Source of the DNA: Nonomuraea sp. NBC_00507
GTDB taxonomy: Bacteria > Actinomycetota > Actinomycetes > Streptosporangiales > Streptosporangiaceae
Assembly (NCBI RefSeq): GCF_036013525.1
Contig: NZ_CP107853.1
Span: 8,990,001 to 9,054,000, forward strand
Direction: 5' to 3'
DNA: 64,000 bases
The stretch's first letter is position 1. Each line of letters begins with the position of its first letter. Shown in pieces: positions 24,987 through 34,033 of this stretch. A program made the position numbers and the translations under genes. The notes beneath the pieces are model-generated. The model was not told the origin of the DNA. It worked only from the letters and a program-made list of their open reading frames with translations, and did no database searches.

Positions 24987-26522
24987 ATGTATCCGGGAGC
25001 CATCGCAGCAGTCACCCCAGACAAGCCCGCTGTGATCATGGCGGGCTCCGGGCGGATCATCACCTATCGCGAGCTGGACGAGGAGTCCAACCGCCTGGCC
25101 CACCTGTTCCGCGCGGCCGGGCTACGCCCGGGCGACCACCTCGCCTTCATGCTGCCCAACCATCCCCTCTTCCTGGCCATCGCCTGGGCCGCGCACCGCT
25201 CGGGCCTGTACTACACGCCGATCAACTCCCGGCTGCAGACCGATGAGGTGGCGTACATCGTCGGCAACTGCGGCGCTCGGGCGTTCATCTCGAGCGCGGA
25301 CCTGGCGAGCGTCGCCACCTCGATCACCGCCGCCACGCCCCGGGTCGAGCTGCGTCTCATGATCGACGGCACCGCCGAGGGCTTCGACTCCTACGAGGAG
25401 GCGGTCGCCAAGCAGCCGGTCACCCCGATCGACGACGAGTGCACCGGCGCTGACATGCTCTACTCCTCCGGCACCACCGGCCGGCCCAAGGGCGTCAAGG
25501 TGACCGCCCCGCACGGCCCCCTCACCGAGCCCGGCACGCTGTTCAGGCTCATCCAGGCGTTGTTCGCGCCGTCGGCCGACAGCGTCTACCTCTCCCCCGC
25601 GCCGCTCTACCACGCCGCACCGTTGCGGTACTGCCTGACGTTCCAGCGCTTCGGCGCCACGGTGGTGGTGATGGAGCGCTTCGACCCGGAGCAGTGTCTG
25701 CAGGCGGTCGAGCGCTACGAGGTGACGCACGCGCAGCTCGTGCCCACGATGTTCATCAAGATGCTCAAGCTGCCGGAAGAGATCCGGACAAAATACGATA
25801 TTTCATCGCTCCAGCATGCGATCCATGCCGCCGCCCCCTGCCCCGTCCCCGTCAAGGAGCAGATGATCGACTGGTGGGGCCCGATCATCCACGAGTACTA
25901 CGCCGGCACCGAGGGCAACGGCTTCCTCTACGTCAACGCGCAGGACTGGCTCCAGCACAAGGGCACGGTCGGCCGCTCGCTCCTCGGCGTCGTGCACATC
26001 CTCGACGAGAACGGCGACGACCTGCCGCCGGGCGAGCACGGCACGATCTACTTCGAGAACGGCGCCAGGTTCGAATACCACGGCGACCCGGACAAGACCC
26101 GCTCCGCACGGGACCCCCAGGGCCGTGGCTGGACCACGCTGGGCGACATCGGCTACCTGGACGACGACGGTTTCCTGTATCTCACCGACCGCCGCTCCTA
26201 CATGATCATCTCCGGCGGGGTGAACATCTACCCGCAGGAGGCCGAGAACGTGTTGTCGGTGCACCCGAAGGTGGCCGACGTGGCGGTGTTCGGGGTGCCG
26301 GACGAGGAGATGGGCGAGCAGGTCAAGGCCGTGGTCGAGCCGATGTCCATGGATGAGGCGGGGCCGGAGCTGGAGGCGGAGCTGATGGCGTACTGCCGCG
26401 AGCGCCTCGCCCACTACAAGTGCCCCAAGTCCGTGGACTTCCGCGCGGAGCTGCCCCGCCACCCGACGGGAAAGCTCTATAAGCGGCTGCTCAGGGACGA
26501 ATACTGGCCGGCCCGCACATGA
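24987..26522 (+). CDS. Acyl-CoA synthetase (FadD-like AMP-forming ligase)
   Basis: The 511-residue enzyme of the ANL superfamily has the phosphate-binding loop DMLYSSGTTGRPKGVKV (about residue 158), HEYYAGTEGNGF (adenine-binding), WTTLGDIGYLDDDGFLYLTDR (ribose-binding Asp) and the catalytic-lysine end HPTGKLYKRLLRDEY. It activates a carboxylic acid as acyl-AMP and transfers it to CoA. The RRSYMIISGGVNIYPQE hinge is typical of fatty acyl-CoA ligases such as FadD4; chain length is not predictable. It is convergent with lon. Confidence 0.9.
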   Translation: MYPGAIAAVTPDKPAVIMAGSGRIITYRELDEESNRLAHLFRAAGLRPGDHLAFMLPNHPLFLAIAWAAHRSGLYYTPINSRLQTDEVAYIVGNCGARAFISSADLASVATSITAATPRVELRLMIDGTAEGFDSYEEAVAKQPVTPIDDECTGADMLYSSGTTGRPKGVKVTAPHGPLTEPGTLFRLIQALFAPSADSVYLSPAPLYHAAPLRYCLTFQRFGATVVVMERFDPEQCLQAVERYEVTHAQLVPTMFIKMLKLPEEIRTKYDISSLQHAIHAAAPCPVPVKEQMIDWWGPIIHEYYAGTEGNGFLYVNAQDWLQHKGTVGRSLLGVVHILDENGDDLPPGEHGTIYFENGARFEYHGDPDKTRSARDPQGRGWTTLGDIGYLDDDGFLYLTDRRSYMIISGGVNIYPQEAENVLSVHPKVADVAVFGVPDEEMGEQVKAVVEPMSMDEAGPELEAELMAYCRERLAHYKCPKSVDFRAELPRHPTGKLYKRLLRDEYWPART

Positions 26523-26526
26523 CAAC

Positions 26527-26556
26527 GCCCGCCGTACCCGGGCGGGTACGGCGGGC
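26527..26556. terminator. Perfect bidirectional hairpin between acyl-CoA ligase and lon
   Basis: GCCCGCCGTACCC and GGGTACGGCGGGC form a 13-bp perfect stem with a GGGC loop, centred between two convergent stop codons. Confidence 0.85.
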
Positions 26557-26565
26557 GATCCGGCG

Positions 26566-28935
26566 TCAGGCCGCGACCGTAGAGGCGACCTGGGCCGGGA
26601 TGAGCGCGATGTCCAGGACCTCGCGCACGTCGCTGACCGCGTGGATGGTCAGCTCGCCGCGGACCTCCTCGGGCACGTCGTCCAGGTCCGGCTCGTTACG
26701 GGCCGGGATGAGGACGGTGGTGATGCCCGCCCGGTGCGCGGCCAGCAGCTTCTGCTTGACGCCGCCGATCGGCAGGACCCGCCCGGTCAGGGAGATCTCG
26801 CCGGTCATGGCCACGTCGCTACGGACCAGCCGCCCGGACAGCAGCGAGGCCAGCGCGGTCGTCAGCGTCACACCGGCCGACGGCCCGTCCTTGGGCACGG
26901 CGCCCGCCGGGAAGTGCACGTGGACCGAGCGGTCCTTCAGCGCGGTGACCGGCAGCTCCAGCTCTGCGCCGTGCGAGCGCAGGTACGACAGCGCGATCCG
27001 GGCCGACTCCTTCATCACGTCGCCCAGCTGGCCGGTCAGCGTGAGCCCGGTCTCGCCGGTCTCCGGGTCGGCCATGGACGCCTCCACGTAGAGCACGTCA
27101 CCCCCGGCCCCGGTGACCGCCAGGCCCGTCGCCACGCCCGGCACCGAGGTGCGCTGGGTGGCCTCCGGCAGCGAGGACTCCGGCACGAACCGCGGCCGCC
27201 CGAGGTAGCCGACCAGGTCGTCCTCACCGACGGTGACGGGCAGCTCATCCCCGTCCGTCGTCGCGGCCGCCACCTTGCGCAGGACCCTGGCCACCGCCCG
27301 CTCCAGCGAGCGCACGCCGGCCTCGCGGGTGTACTCGGCGGCCAGCTTGCGCAGCGCGCCGTCCTCGACCTTCACCTCCTCGGCGCTCAGCCCGGCCAGC
27401 TCCAGCTGCCGCGGCAGCAGGTGGTCGCGGGCGATCGCGACCTTCTCGTCCTCGGTGTAGCCGTCGAGGGTGACGACCTCCATCCGGTCGAGCAGCGGCC
27501 CGGGGATGGCCTCCAGGACGTTGGCCGTGGCCAGGAAGAGCACGTCGGACAGGTCGAGCTCGACCTCGAGGTAGTGGTCGCGGAACGTGTGGTTCTGCGC
27601 CGGGTCGAGCACCTCCAGCAGCGCGGCCGTGGGGTCGCCGCGGTAGTCGGCGCCGACCTTGTCGACCTCGTCGAGCAGCACGACCGGGTTCATCGAGCCG
27701 GCCTCGCGGATGGCGCGGACGATGCGGCCGGGCAGCGCGCCGACGTAGGTGCGCCGGTGGCCGCGGATCTCCGCCTCGTCGCGGACGCCGCCGAGCGCGA
27801 CGCGGACGAACTTGCGGCCCATCGCGCGCGCCACGGACTCGCCCAGCGAGGTCTTGCCGACTCCGGGAGGACCGGCGAGGGCGAGCACGGCGCCGCTGCG
27901 GCGGCCGCCCACCACGCCGAGCCCCTTGTCCTGGCGGCGCTTGCGCACGGCCAGGTGCTCGATGATGCGGTCCTTGACGTCGGACAGGCCGGTGTGGTCG
28001 GCGTCGAGCACGGTCCGCGCGCCCGTGATGTCGTAGTTGTCCTCGGTCCGCGTGTTCCAGGGGATGTCGAGGACGGTGTCGAGCCACGTGCGGATCCAGC
28101 CGGTCTCGGGCGACTGGTCGGAGGTCCGCTCCAGCTTGGCGACCTCCTTGAGCGCGGCCTCGCGCACCTTCTCCGGCAGGTCGGCGGCCTCGACACGGGC
28201 CCGGTAGTCCTCTTCCTCGGTCTCGGTGTCGCCGTTGAGCTCCTTGAGCTCCTTGCGTACGGCGGCGAGCTGCTGGCGCAGCAAGAACTCGCGCTGCTGC
28301 TTCTCCATGCCCTCCTGGACGTCCTTGCGGATCGTCTCGGCGACGTCGAGCTCGGCGAGGTGCTCGCGGGACCACTCGATCAGCTTGGCCAGCCGGTCGG
28401 CCGGGTCGGCGGCCTCGAGCAGCTCGACCTTCTGCGCCGTGGTCAGCCACGGGGTGTAGCCGGAGCTGTCGGCCAGCAGCGACGGGTCCTCGATCTGGTT
28501 GACCTGGTCGACCACCTGCCAGGCGCCGCGCTTCTGCAGGATCGTGGTGGCCAGGGCCTTGTACTCCTTGGCCAGCTCATGCGCGCGCTCGCCGGCGGGG
28601 ACGGTGTCGATCGTGTCGGCCGCGACCCACAGCGCGGCGCCGGGGCCGGTGGTGCCGATGCCCACGCGGACGCGGTTGACGCCGCGGACCACCGCGGCCG
28701 GCTCGCCGCCCGGCAGCCTCCCGACCTGCTCGACAACGGCCTGCACGCCGACCGGGCCGTAACGGCCGTCGATCCGGGGAACGAGGAGGACCCGCGGCTT
28801 GTTGCCACCGGATGCACGGGCCGCGTCTATGGCTGCGCGCACCTCGGAGTCGGACAGGTCCAGCGGGACCACCATGCCCGGCAGGACGACCTCGTCGTCC
28901 AGCGGCAGGACCGGGAGGGTCAAGCTCTCACTCAT
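26566..28935 (-). CDS. lon: ATP-dependent protease La
   Basis: The 789-residue protein has the Lon N-terminal substrate domain ([21 protein letters not shown]), a long coiled linker, an AAA+ ATPase ([18 protein letters not shown] near residue 354, and [11 protein letters not shown]) and the serine-lysine protease domain with [10 protein letters not shown] (Ser686) and [18 protein letters not shown] (Lys729). It degrades misfolded and regulatory proteins in the cytoplasm. ATG 28935 follows TGGGAG. A HAIR inverted repeat lies 15 bases upstream, which in Streptomyces is the binding site of the heat-shock repressor HspR; heat-shock control is therefore likely. Confidence 0.96.
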   Translation of the reverse strand: MSESLTLPVLPLDDEVVLPGMVVPLDLSDSEVRAAIDAARASGGNKPRVLLVPRIDGRYGPVGVQAVVEQVGRLPGGEPAAVVRGVNRVRVGIGTTGPGAALWVAADTIDTVPAGERAHELAKEYKALATTILQKRGAWQVVDQVNQIEDPSLLADSSGYTPWLTTAQKVELLEAADPADRLAKLIEWSREHLAELDVAETIRKDVQEGMEKQQREFLLRQQLAAVRKELKELNGDTETEEEDYRARVEAADLPEKVREAALKEVAKLERTSDQSPETGWIRTWLDTVLDIPWNTRTEDNYDITGARTVLDADHTGLSDVKDRIIEHLAVRKRRQDKGLGVVGGRRSGAVLALAGPPGVGKTSLGESVARAMGRKFVRVALGGVRDEAEIRGHRRTYVGALPGRIVRAIREAGSMNPVVLLDEVDKVGADYRGDPTAALLEVLDPAQNHTFRDHYLEVELDLSDVLFLATANVLEAIPGPLLDRMEVVTLDGYTEDEKVAIARDHLLPRQLELAGLSAEEVKVEDGALRKLAAEYTREAGVRSLERAVARVLRKVAAATTDGDELPVTVGEDDLVGYLGRPRFVPESSLPEATQRTSVPGVATGLAVTGAGGDVLYVEASMADPETGETGLTLTGQLGDVMKESARIALSYLRSHGAELELPVTALKDRSVHVHFPAGAVPKDGPSAGVTLTTALASLLSGRLVRSDVAMTGEISLTGRVLPIGGVKQKLLAAHRAGITTVLIPARNEPDLDDVPEEVRGELTIHAVSDVREVLDIALIPAQVASTVAA

Positions 28936-28949
28936 GCGAACTCCCAAGG

Positions 28950-28970
28950 GTTGAGTTATACCGACTCAAT
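28950..28970. promoter_or_regulatory. HAIR element (HspR operator) before lon
   Basis: TTGAGT-N7-ACTCAA (28951-28969) matches the inner part of the HspR-associated inverted repeat CTTGAGT-N7-ACTCAAG with the correct seven-base spacer. It sits between the lon start and the divergent ligase gene. Confidence 0.8.
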
Positions 28971-29082
28971 TCATTGGAGCCCCGCATTGTTCCCTTCCTT
29001 GTTGATGTTCGCTCAGGGCGATCGTAATCATGTAAGCGCGTGGGAGAGTGACGGGCCCGGAACCGCGCCGTACAGTCGGCTG

Positions 29083-30444
29083 ATGGACCCGGTTGAGCTC
29101 TTCCATCAGGTGGCGGCCACCGTTCCCGCCTACAGGGCCTTTCTCGCGGCCAACAACGTCGATCCAGCCAAGGTGACGACATTTCAGGACTTCGAGCGGT
29201 TGCCGATGACCACGAAGGACTCCTACACCCTTCGCCACCCCCTGCCGGACCTCTGCAGGAACGGTGAGATCGGCGACATGATCGCGGTGTCGTCGGGTTC
29301 GACGGGCGTGCCGTCGTTCTGGCCGCGCTCGGTGGCGGACGAGCGGGTGATCGCCGCGCGGTTCGAGGAGGTCTTCCGCGACTCCTTCGCCGCCCGGGAG
29401 CACCGGACGCTGGCCGTGGTCTGCTTCGCGCTCGGCACCTGGGTGGGCGGCCTGTTCACCATCAACTGCTGCCGCCACCTGGCCGAACGCGGCTACCCGA
29501 TCACGGTCGTGGCGCCCGGCACCGATCGCAGGGAGATCGCGCGCGTGCTGCCGGAGCTGGCCCCGTACTTCGACCAGGTCGTCCTCCTGGGCTACCCGCC
29601 GTTCCTGAAGAACGTCATCGACACCGAGGACCTGCCCTGGACCTCCTGGAACATCAAGCTCGTGACGGCGGGCGAGGTGTTCAGCGAGGAGTGGCGCACC
29701 CTGGTCGCCGAGCGGGCCGGGATCGCCGACCCCGTGCGCGGCATCGCCTCCCTCTACGGCACCGCCGACGCGGGCGTGCTGGGCAACGAGACCGCGCTGT
29801 CGGTGGAGATCCGCCGCTTCCTGGCCAGGCGCCCGGACACGGCGAGGGAGCTGTTCGGCGAGTCCCGGCTGCCGACCCTCGTCCAGTACGACCCGCGGGT
29901 GCGCTTCTTCGAGGAGCACGAGGGCACGTTGCTCTTCTCCGGCGACAACGGCATCCCGCTCATCCGCTACCACATCGCCGACGAGGGCGGCGTGATCCCG
30001 TACGACCAGATGGTGGGCTTCGTCCGGCGGCACGGCTTCGAGCCGGCCGAGCAGGGCCCTCAGCGGCCCTTCGTGTACGTGTTCGGCCGCAGTCATTTCA
30101 CGCTCTCCTACTACGGCGCGAACGTCTTTCCCGAGAACATCGCGGTCGGCCTGGAGCAGCCCGAGGTCGCCGGCTCGGTGACGGGCAAGTTCGTGATGGA
30201 GGTGGTGGAGGACGCCCGGCGCGACCGGCACCTGACGGTGACCGTGGAGCTGATGCCCGGCGAGAAGCCGTCGGAGGAGACGGCGCAGGCCGTGGGCGCG
30301 TCGATCCTGGCCCAGCTGCTGCGGCTGAACAGCGAGTTCGCCGCCTACGTGCCGCCGGCGCAGCAGATGCCGTTCATCCGCCTCCGCGAGGCCGGGGACC
30401 CGGAGTATTTCCCTCCGGGCGCCAAGCACCGCTACACCCGCTGA
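29083..30444 (+). CDS. PaaK-like phenylacetate-CoA ligase family protein
   Basis: The 453-residue protein belongs to the ANL superfamily branch of phenylacetate-CoA ligases: YRAFLAANNVDPAKVTTFQDFERLPMTTKDSY-type opening, the phosphate loop MIAVSSGSTGVPSFWPRS, and SLYGTADAGVLGNET. The usual C-terminal catalytic lysine region is not clear (the protein ends PPGAKHRYTR), so it may adenylate without forming a CoA ester, or act on an unusual acid. ATG 29083 is chosen because similarity starts right after it. It is divergent from lon and could share that promoter region. No phenylacetate pathway genes are near. Confidence 0.8.
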   Translation: MDPVELFHQVAATVPAYRAFLAANNVDPAKVTTFQDFERLPMTTKDSYTLRHPLPDLCRNGEIGDMIAVSSGSTGVPSFWPRSVADERVIAARFEEVFRDSFAAREHRTLAVVCFALGTWVGGLFTINCCRHLAERGYPITVVAPGTDRREIARVLPELAPYFDQVVLLGYPPFLKNVIDTEDLPWTSWNIKLVTAGEVFSEEWRTLVAERAGIADPVRGIASLYGTADAGVLGNETALSVEIRRFLARRPDTARELFGESRLPTLVQYDPRVRFFEEHEGTLLFSGDNGIPLIRYHIADEGGVIPYDQMVGFVRRHGFEPAEQGPQRPFVYVFGRSHFTLSYYGANVFPENIAVGLEQPEVAGSVTGKFVMEVVEDARRDRHLTVTVELMPGEKPSEETAQAVGASILAQLLRLNSEFAAYVPPAQQMPFIRLREAGDPEYFPPGAKHRYTR

Positions 30445-30474
30445 CCACGGCGTCCGGCGGTGCGGGGGGTGGGG

Positions 30475-30660
30475 TCAGGCCAGGGCCGCCGCGACGCGCT
30501 CCTCCGCCCACGGCACCATGAGGAAGCCGCGTTTAACGGTGAGCACCTGCACGCCGGCCGTCCATGACTGCGCGCCCGGCACGTGTCGCACCGGGTGGCG
30601 GTGATGTACCTGGGGCGGCTGGCCGAGCCCGGTCGCACCGCCTCCGGGGTGCAGGTTCCA
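30475..30660. pseudogene. Two gene remnants, one from an oligopeptide ABC ATPase
   Basis: On the plus strand at about 30590-30640 the frame reads HRVAVMYLGRLAEPG, matching the post-switch segment of Opp/Dpp-type ATPases (DRVAVMYLGRIVE). Nothing else of that gene remains. On the minus strand, 30475-30570 encodes WTAGVQVLTVKRGFLMVPW and an AEERVAAALA end, which looks like the C-terminus of a lost gene that I cannot name. The rest of the interval 30445-30700 shows no gene. Confidence 0.45.
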
Positions 30661-30747
30661 CACGCGATTTCACGACGCGGAGCGCCCCGACCGCGTGACC
30701 TCTTGACGTGCCGTTTTCGGGGTACAGAAGAGAGGAGGTGGGCTTTA

Positions 30748-30795
30748 ATGACAGACTGTCGTCAAAAGCTTGACGTACGACGACGGCGTTTGTGA
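30748..30795 (+). CDS. Possible 15-codon leader ORF before heme oxygenase
   Basis: AGGAGG (30733-30738) precedes an ATG that opens MTDCRQKLDVRRRRL and a stop, 40 bases before the heme oxygenase start. The ribosome site is stronger than that of the enzyme gene itself. A TTGACG hexamer lies at 30703. The peptide contains one Cys and a run of four Arg near its end, which could pause ribosomes. Whether it is translated, or has any regulatory role, is unproven. Confidence 0.35.
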   Translation: MTDCRQKLDVRRRRL

Positions 30796-30835
30796 CACTT
30801 CGTCATGAAACGTTAGCGCAAGTAGAGGTAGGCCT

Positions 30836-31480
30836 GTGACGACGCCGTTCTCCGAAACCCTGAGGAACGCCACGTGGGGCGACCACCAGTCCGCCGAGTC
30901 CGAGGGCTACCTGGCGGCGCTGATGGACGGCCGGCTGAATGAACACGAGTACGGCGAGATGGTGGCCCAGCACTACTTCGCCTACGTCGCACTCGACGGG
31001 GTGTCGCGTCGGCTCGCCGACCACCCGGTGGCCGGCGGCTTCGTGTTCCCCGAGCTGTACCGCGAGCGCGCCTTGGAGCGGGACCTGTCGAAGATCTACG
31101 GTCCAGGCTGGCGCGACCGGATCGCCCCATCCACGTCCACCCAGGCCCTTGTCGCGCGGATCCATCAGGTGTCCGACTGGCCCGGGGGCTACATCGCCCA
31201 CCACTACACCCGCTACCTGGGCGACCTGTCCGGCGGGCAGTTCATCCGCATGGAACTGCAGAAGATCTACGGGTACGGCGAGGGCGGCGGCGTCGACTTC
31301 TACCGCTTCGACGAGCTCGGCAGCCTGCCACGCTTCAAGACGGAATACCGCGCCCGCCTGGACGCCCTGGAGCTGGACGAGCAGGAGCGGCAACGCATCA
31401 TCCGTGAGGTCAAGCTGGCGTACCAGCTGAACACGGAGGTGCTTGCCGAGCTCAAGCACGTCGTGAAGAGCGCCGCCTGA
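30836..31480 (+). CDS. Biliverdin-producing heme oxygenase
   Basis: The 214-residue enzyme opens the heme ring to biliverdin, CO and iron. It has the family motif LGDLSGGQFIR at about residue 129 and the proximal ligand region ATWGDHQSAE (His17). The length matches HmuO-type bacterial enzymes. GTG 30836 follows AGAGG by seven bases. It probably supplies iron from heme, but no heme uptake genes or Fur/DtxR box are visible nearby. A possible leader ORF precedes it, and the Fic gene is convergent 10 bases downstream. Confidence 0.95.
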   Translation: MTTPFSETLRNATWGDHQSAESEGYLAALMDGRLNEHEYGEMVAQHYFAYVALDGVSRRLADHPVAGGFVFPELYRERALERDLSKIYGPGWRDRIAPSTSTQALVARIHQVSDWPGGYIAHHYTRYLGDLSGGQFIRMELQKIYGYGEGGGVDFYRFDELGSLPRFKTEYRARLDALELDEQERQRIIREVKLAYQLNTEVLAELKHVVKSAA

Positions 31481-31490
31481 GGTCGCCCGA

Positions 31491-32648
31491 TCAGCTTCGA
31501 TAGGGGTCCCGCAAGGGGGTGACCCGCTCGGCGAAGTCCGCTTTCAGCTCGGCCATCCGCGGGCCGGCCTCGTAGTAGCGGCCCTTCGTCTCGCCGTACG
31601 GCTGGAGCCAGCCCTTGGCGGCGAGATCCCGCAAGTCGCGGGCGGCCTGGCCCTGGCTGAGGCCCTCGTCGGACTGATATCTGCTGCGGCGCAGCCGCCT
31701 GCTCACGAAGGCCTCGTAGAGCGCCGAGACGCAGCGTGTATTGAGGCCGGCCGCGTCGACCTGCTCCTCCAGCAGCATCCAGATCTCGCCGGCCTCGGCG
31801 AGGCGCCGGCGCACCCGCTGCGCCTGCATGTGGTGCGCTCTCAGGCAGAAGCGCACCCACTCCAGGGTGTCGCCGTGCGGGCTCCACCGCCGCTGTTGGA
31901 CCTCGCCGAGCATGTCGTAGTACTCAAAGGTGGTGCGCTGCTCACCGAGCCATTCCTCAATAGAGGAAAACTCAGGCGTCATGATCTGGTCCCGGCCCAG
32001 GACCAAGGTCTGCAGGGCACGCGACATCCGGCCGTTTCCATCGCGCCACGGGTGGATGCTGACGAGATTGAAGTGGGCCATCGCGGCCCGCACATAGCTC
32101 GGCGCCTCCAGGTCGCCCTCGTTGAGCCAGAGGACCAGCTCGTCCAGGAGCCCTTCGACCAGCTCGACATCCGGTCCTTCGTAAACCACTTCTCCTGTGC
32201 TCGAATCCCGGACATAGATGCCTCCCGGCCGTATCACTCCAGGAGTTTTGTTGCGGTGATGGCCGATCATCATGAAGTTCAGCGCGTTGAGCATGCCCAC
32301 GTCGTAACGGAACACGGAAGCGCGCGACAGCATCCCGATATAGGTCAGAGTCTGCTGGTAGCCGGCGATTTCCTTCGCGATGGCGGCGGATGCCTCAAGA
32401 GGCTCGTCGCCGACCATGATCGACTGAATGTCCTCGACGCTGGCCTTGTAGCCCTCGATAGAGTTCGATCCTTGGATCGCCCGTGCCTGGAGTTGTCTGC
32501 GGAGCTGGCCGTCCCACCGGTGCGTTTCAGCGAGGCGGTATTTGAGATCTTGCCGCATGTCCTCGATCTCGGCCAGCACCGTCTTGTCGGCCGGCTCGAG
32601 TGCGGGAGTGCCGTAGAGCATGAACCCATGAAAGCACGAATCAATCAT
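31491..32648 (-). CDS. Fic-domain protein (class II, N-terminal inhibitory helix)
   Basis: The 385-residue protein has the active-site motif HPWRDGNGRMSR (His199), the catalytic loop of Fic AMP transferases, and an inhibitory motif SNSIEG (residues 61-66, S/T-x3-E-G) in the N-terminal helix, which places it in autoinhibited class II. The C-terminal third is a winged-helix-like domain (GLSQGQAARDLRDLAAKGWL) common in this subfamily. It probably modifies a target protein with AMP; the target is unknown. Parts of the gene (32150-32690) are visibly less GC-rich than the neighbours, which suggests acquisition by transfer. It lies 47 bases after the GH32 gene on the same strand. ATG 32621 is an alternative start. 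Confidence 0.9.
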   Translation of the reverse strand: MIDSCFHGFMLYGTPALEPADKTVLAEIEDMRQDLKYRLAETHRWDGQLRRQLQARAIQGSNSIEGYKASVEDIQSIMVGDEPLEASAAIAKEIAGYQQTLTYIGMLSRASVFRYDVGMLNALNFMMIGHHRNKTPGVIRPGGIYVRDSSTGEVVYEGPDVELVEGLLDELVLWLNEGDLEAPSYVRAAMAHFNLVSIHPWRDGNGRMSRALQTLVLGRDQIMTPEFSSIEEWLGEQRTTFEYYDMLGEVQQRRWSPHGDTLEWVRFCLRAHHMQAQRVRRRLAEAGEIWMLLEEQVDAAGLNTRCVSALYEAFVSRRLRRSRYQSDEGLSQGQAARDLRDLAAKGWLQPYGETKGRYYEAGPRMAELKADFAERVTPLRDPYRS

Positions 32649-32695
32649 CCATTCAAGTGACCGAATGATTTAACCATATGTGCCCGATATGATCG

Positions 32696-34033
32696 TCATT
32701 CGTCCCAGATGGAGGCCAGTGAGTGGATGGTCGCCGATCGCAGCAGCGCCGTGCCGCTGTCGGCGAACAGGCCCACGCAGGGCGAGCCGGGGCCGAAGAA
32801 GACCTGTTCGGTGAAGACGACCTGACCGCGGTCGAAGAAGACCTCGACCGAGGAGGTGTCCACGATGGCGGTCAGGCGCAGGCCATCCGCGGAGAGCGGG
32901 GCGGCGTGCCTGCCGCTGGGCGTCCCGTCCACGAACGCCTCGCCACGGACGACGTCGTACCCGATGCGCAGTCCCTCGTGGATCACCAGCCCGAACCGCT
33001 CCGCCGTACCCGGCTCGAACTCCGCCGTGATCTCCAGCGCCCCCTCGGGCACGGGACGGAACGTGACGCCGGGCGGGACGTTCAGATCGGCGAGGTGGAC
33101 GGCGTCGGTCGAGCGCAGCGCCTGGAGGGCGGCCACGGGCCGCTGCACCAGGCGCGGGCGGCCGCCGATGTCCTCCAGCAGGAGCTCGCGCGGCAGACTC
33201 TGCGCCCCACGCCAGGGATCGGTGGGGTGGGCGGCGGCGTCATCCCAGTTGCTCATCCAGCCGATCCAGCGGCGCCGCCCGTCCGGGGTGTGATTCCACG
33301 AGACCGCGGCGTAGAAGTCACGGCCGTGGTCCGCCCAGGAGGCCGGCCAGTCGCTGGTGAAGGTGACGCCGTCGAAGCGGCCCACGAAGTATTGGACGCC
33401 GGAGCCGCCGGCCGGCCCGCCGGGATTGAGGCTGACGACCAGCACCCACCTGCCGTCCAGCTCGAACAGGTCGGGCACTTCCCAGACGCCGTCTACGGAT
33501 CCGTCAGGTCCGAAGTCGCTCAGCCACGTCCAGGAGAGCAGGTCGCCGGAGCGGTAGAAGCTCACCTTCCACTCCAGGGCCAGCACGACGGCCATGACCC
33601 AGTAGCCCCCTGGGCCGTACCAGAAGACCTTGGGGTCGCGGAACTCCTTGGAGCCGATGTCGAGGACGGGGTTGCCCGGGTGGCGGGTCCACGTCCTGCC
33701 CCGGTCGGTGCTGCGGGCCAGCGACTGCGCCTGCAGCCCCGACGCGGGGTAGTAGCCGGTGTAGACGGCGACCATGGTTCCGTCGTGGTCGATCACGGCG
33801 CTCCCGGAGAAGACGTGCTCGTCGTCGGTGGCCTCGATCGCGACGCCGAGTTCCTCCCAGTGGACCAGGTCGGTGCTGACGGCGTGTCCCCACGACATGT
33901 TCCCCCAGTCGTTCCCGTAGGGGTTGTACTGGTAGAAGAGGTGGTACTCGCCGTCGTGCCAGACCAGGCCGTTGGGGTCGTTCATCCAGTTGCGCACGGG
34001 CGTGTAGTGCAGCCGCGGACGGTGCGGCGTCAC
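32696..34033 (-). CDS. GH32 beta-fructosidase (sucrose/levan/inulin hydrolase)
   Basis: The 445-residue enzyme shows the three GH32 signatures: NWMNDPNG with nucleophile Asp19, EFRDPKVF (RDP, residues 132-134) and WEVPDLF with acid/base Glu185. A C-terminal beta-sandwich follows (TSSVEVFFDRGQVVFTEQVF). There is no signal peptide, so it acts in the cytoplasm on imported sucrose or fructo-oligosaccharide. The GTG start overlaps the TGA of the LacI gene (GTGA), so repressor and enzyme are co-translated. No sugar importer is adjacent. Confidence 0.93.
   Translation of the reverse strand: MTPHRPRLHYTPVRNWMNDPNGLVWHDGEYHLFYQYNPYGNDWGNMSWGHAVSTDLVHWEELGVAIEATDDEHVFSGSAVIDHDGTMVAVYTGYYPASGLQAQSLARSTDRGRTWTRHPGNPVLDIGSKEFRDPKVFWYGPGGYWVMAVVLALEWKVSFYRSGDLLSWTWLSDFGPDGSVDGVWEVPDLFELDGRWVLVVSLNPGGPAGGSGVQYFVGRFDGVTFTSDWPASWADHGRDFYAAVSWNHTPDGRRRWIGWMSNWDDAAAHPTDPWRGAQSLPRELLLEDIGGRPRLVQRPVAALQALRSTDAVHLADLNVPPGVTFRPVPEGALEITAEFEPGTAERFGLVIHEGLRIGYDVVRGEAFVDGTPSGRHAAPLSADGLRLTAIVDTSSVEVFFDRGQVVFTEQVFFGPGSPCVGLFADSGTALLRSATIHSLASIWDE

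Noticed and set aside
26641..29082. Very long plus-strand open frame ahead of the PaaK-like gene, antisense to lon
   Set aside because: It is a GC-driven shadow: lon on the other strand has all catalytic motifs, and the predicted product is low-complexity His/Arg/Gly-rich text. Only the part from 29083 is real.
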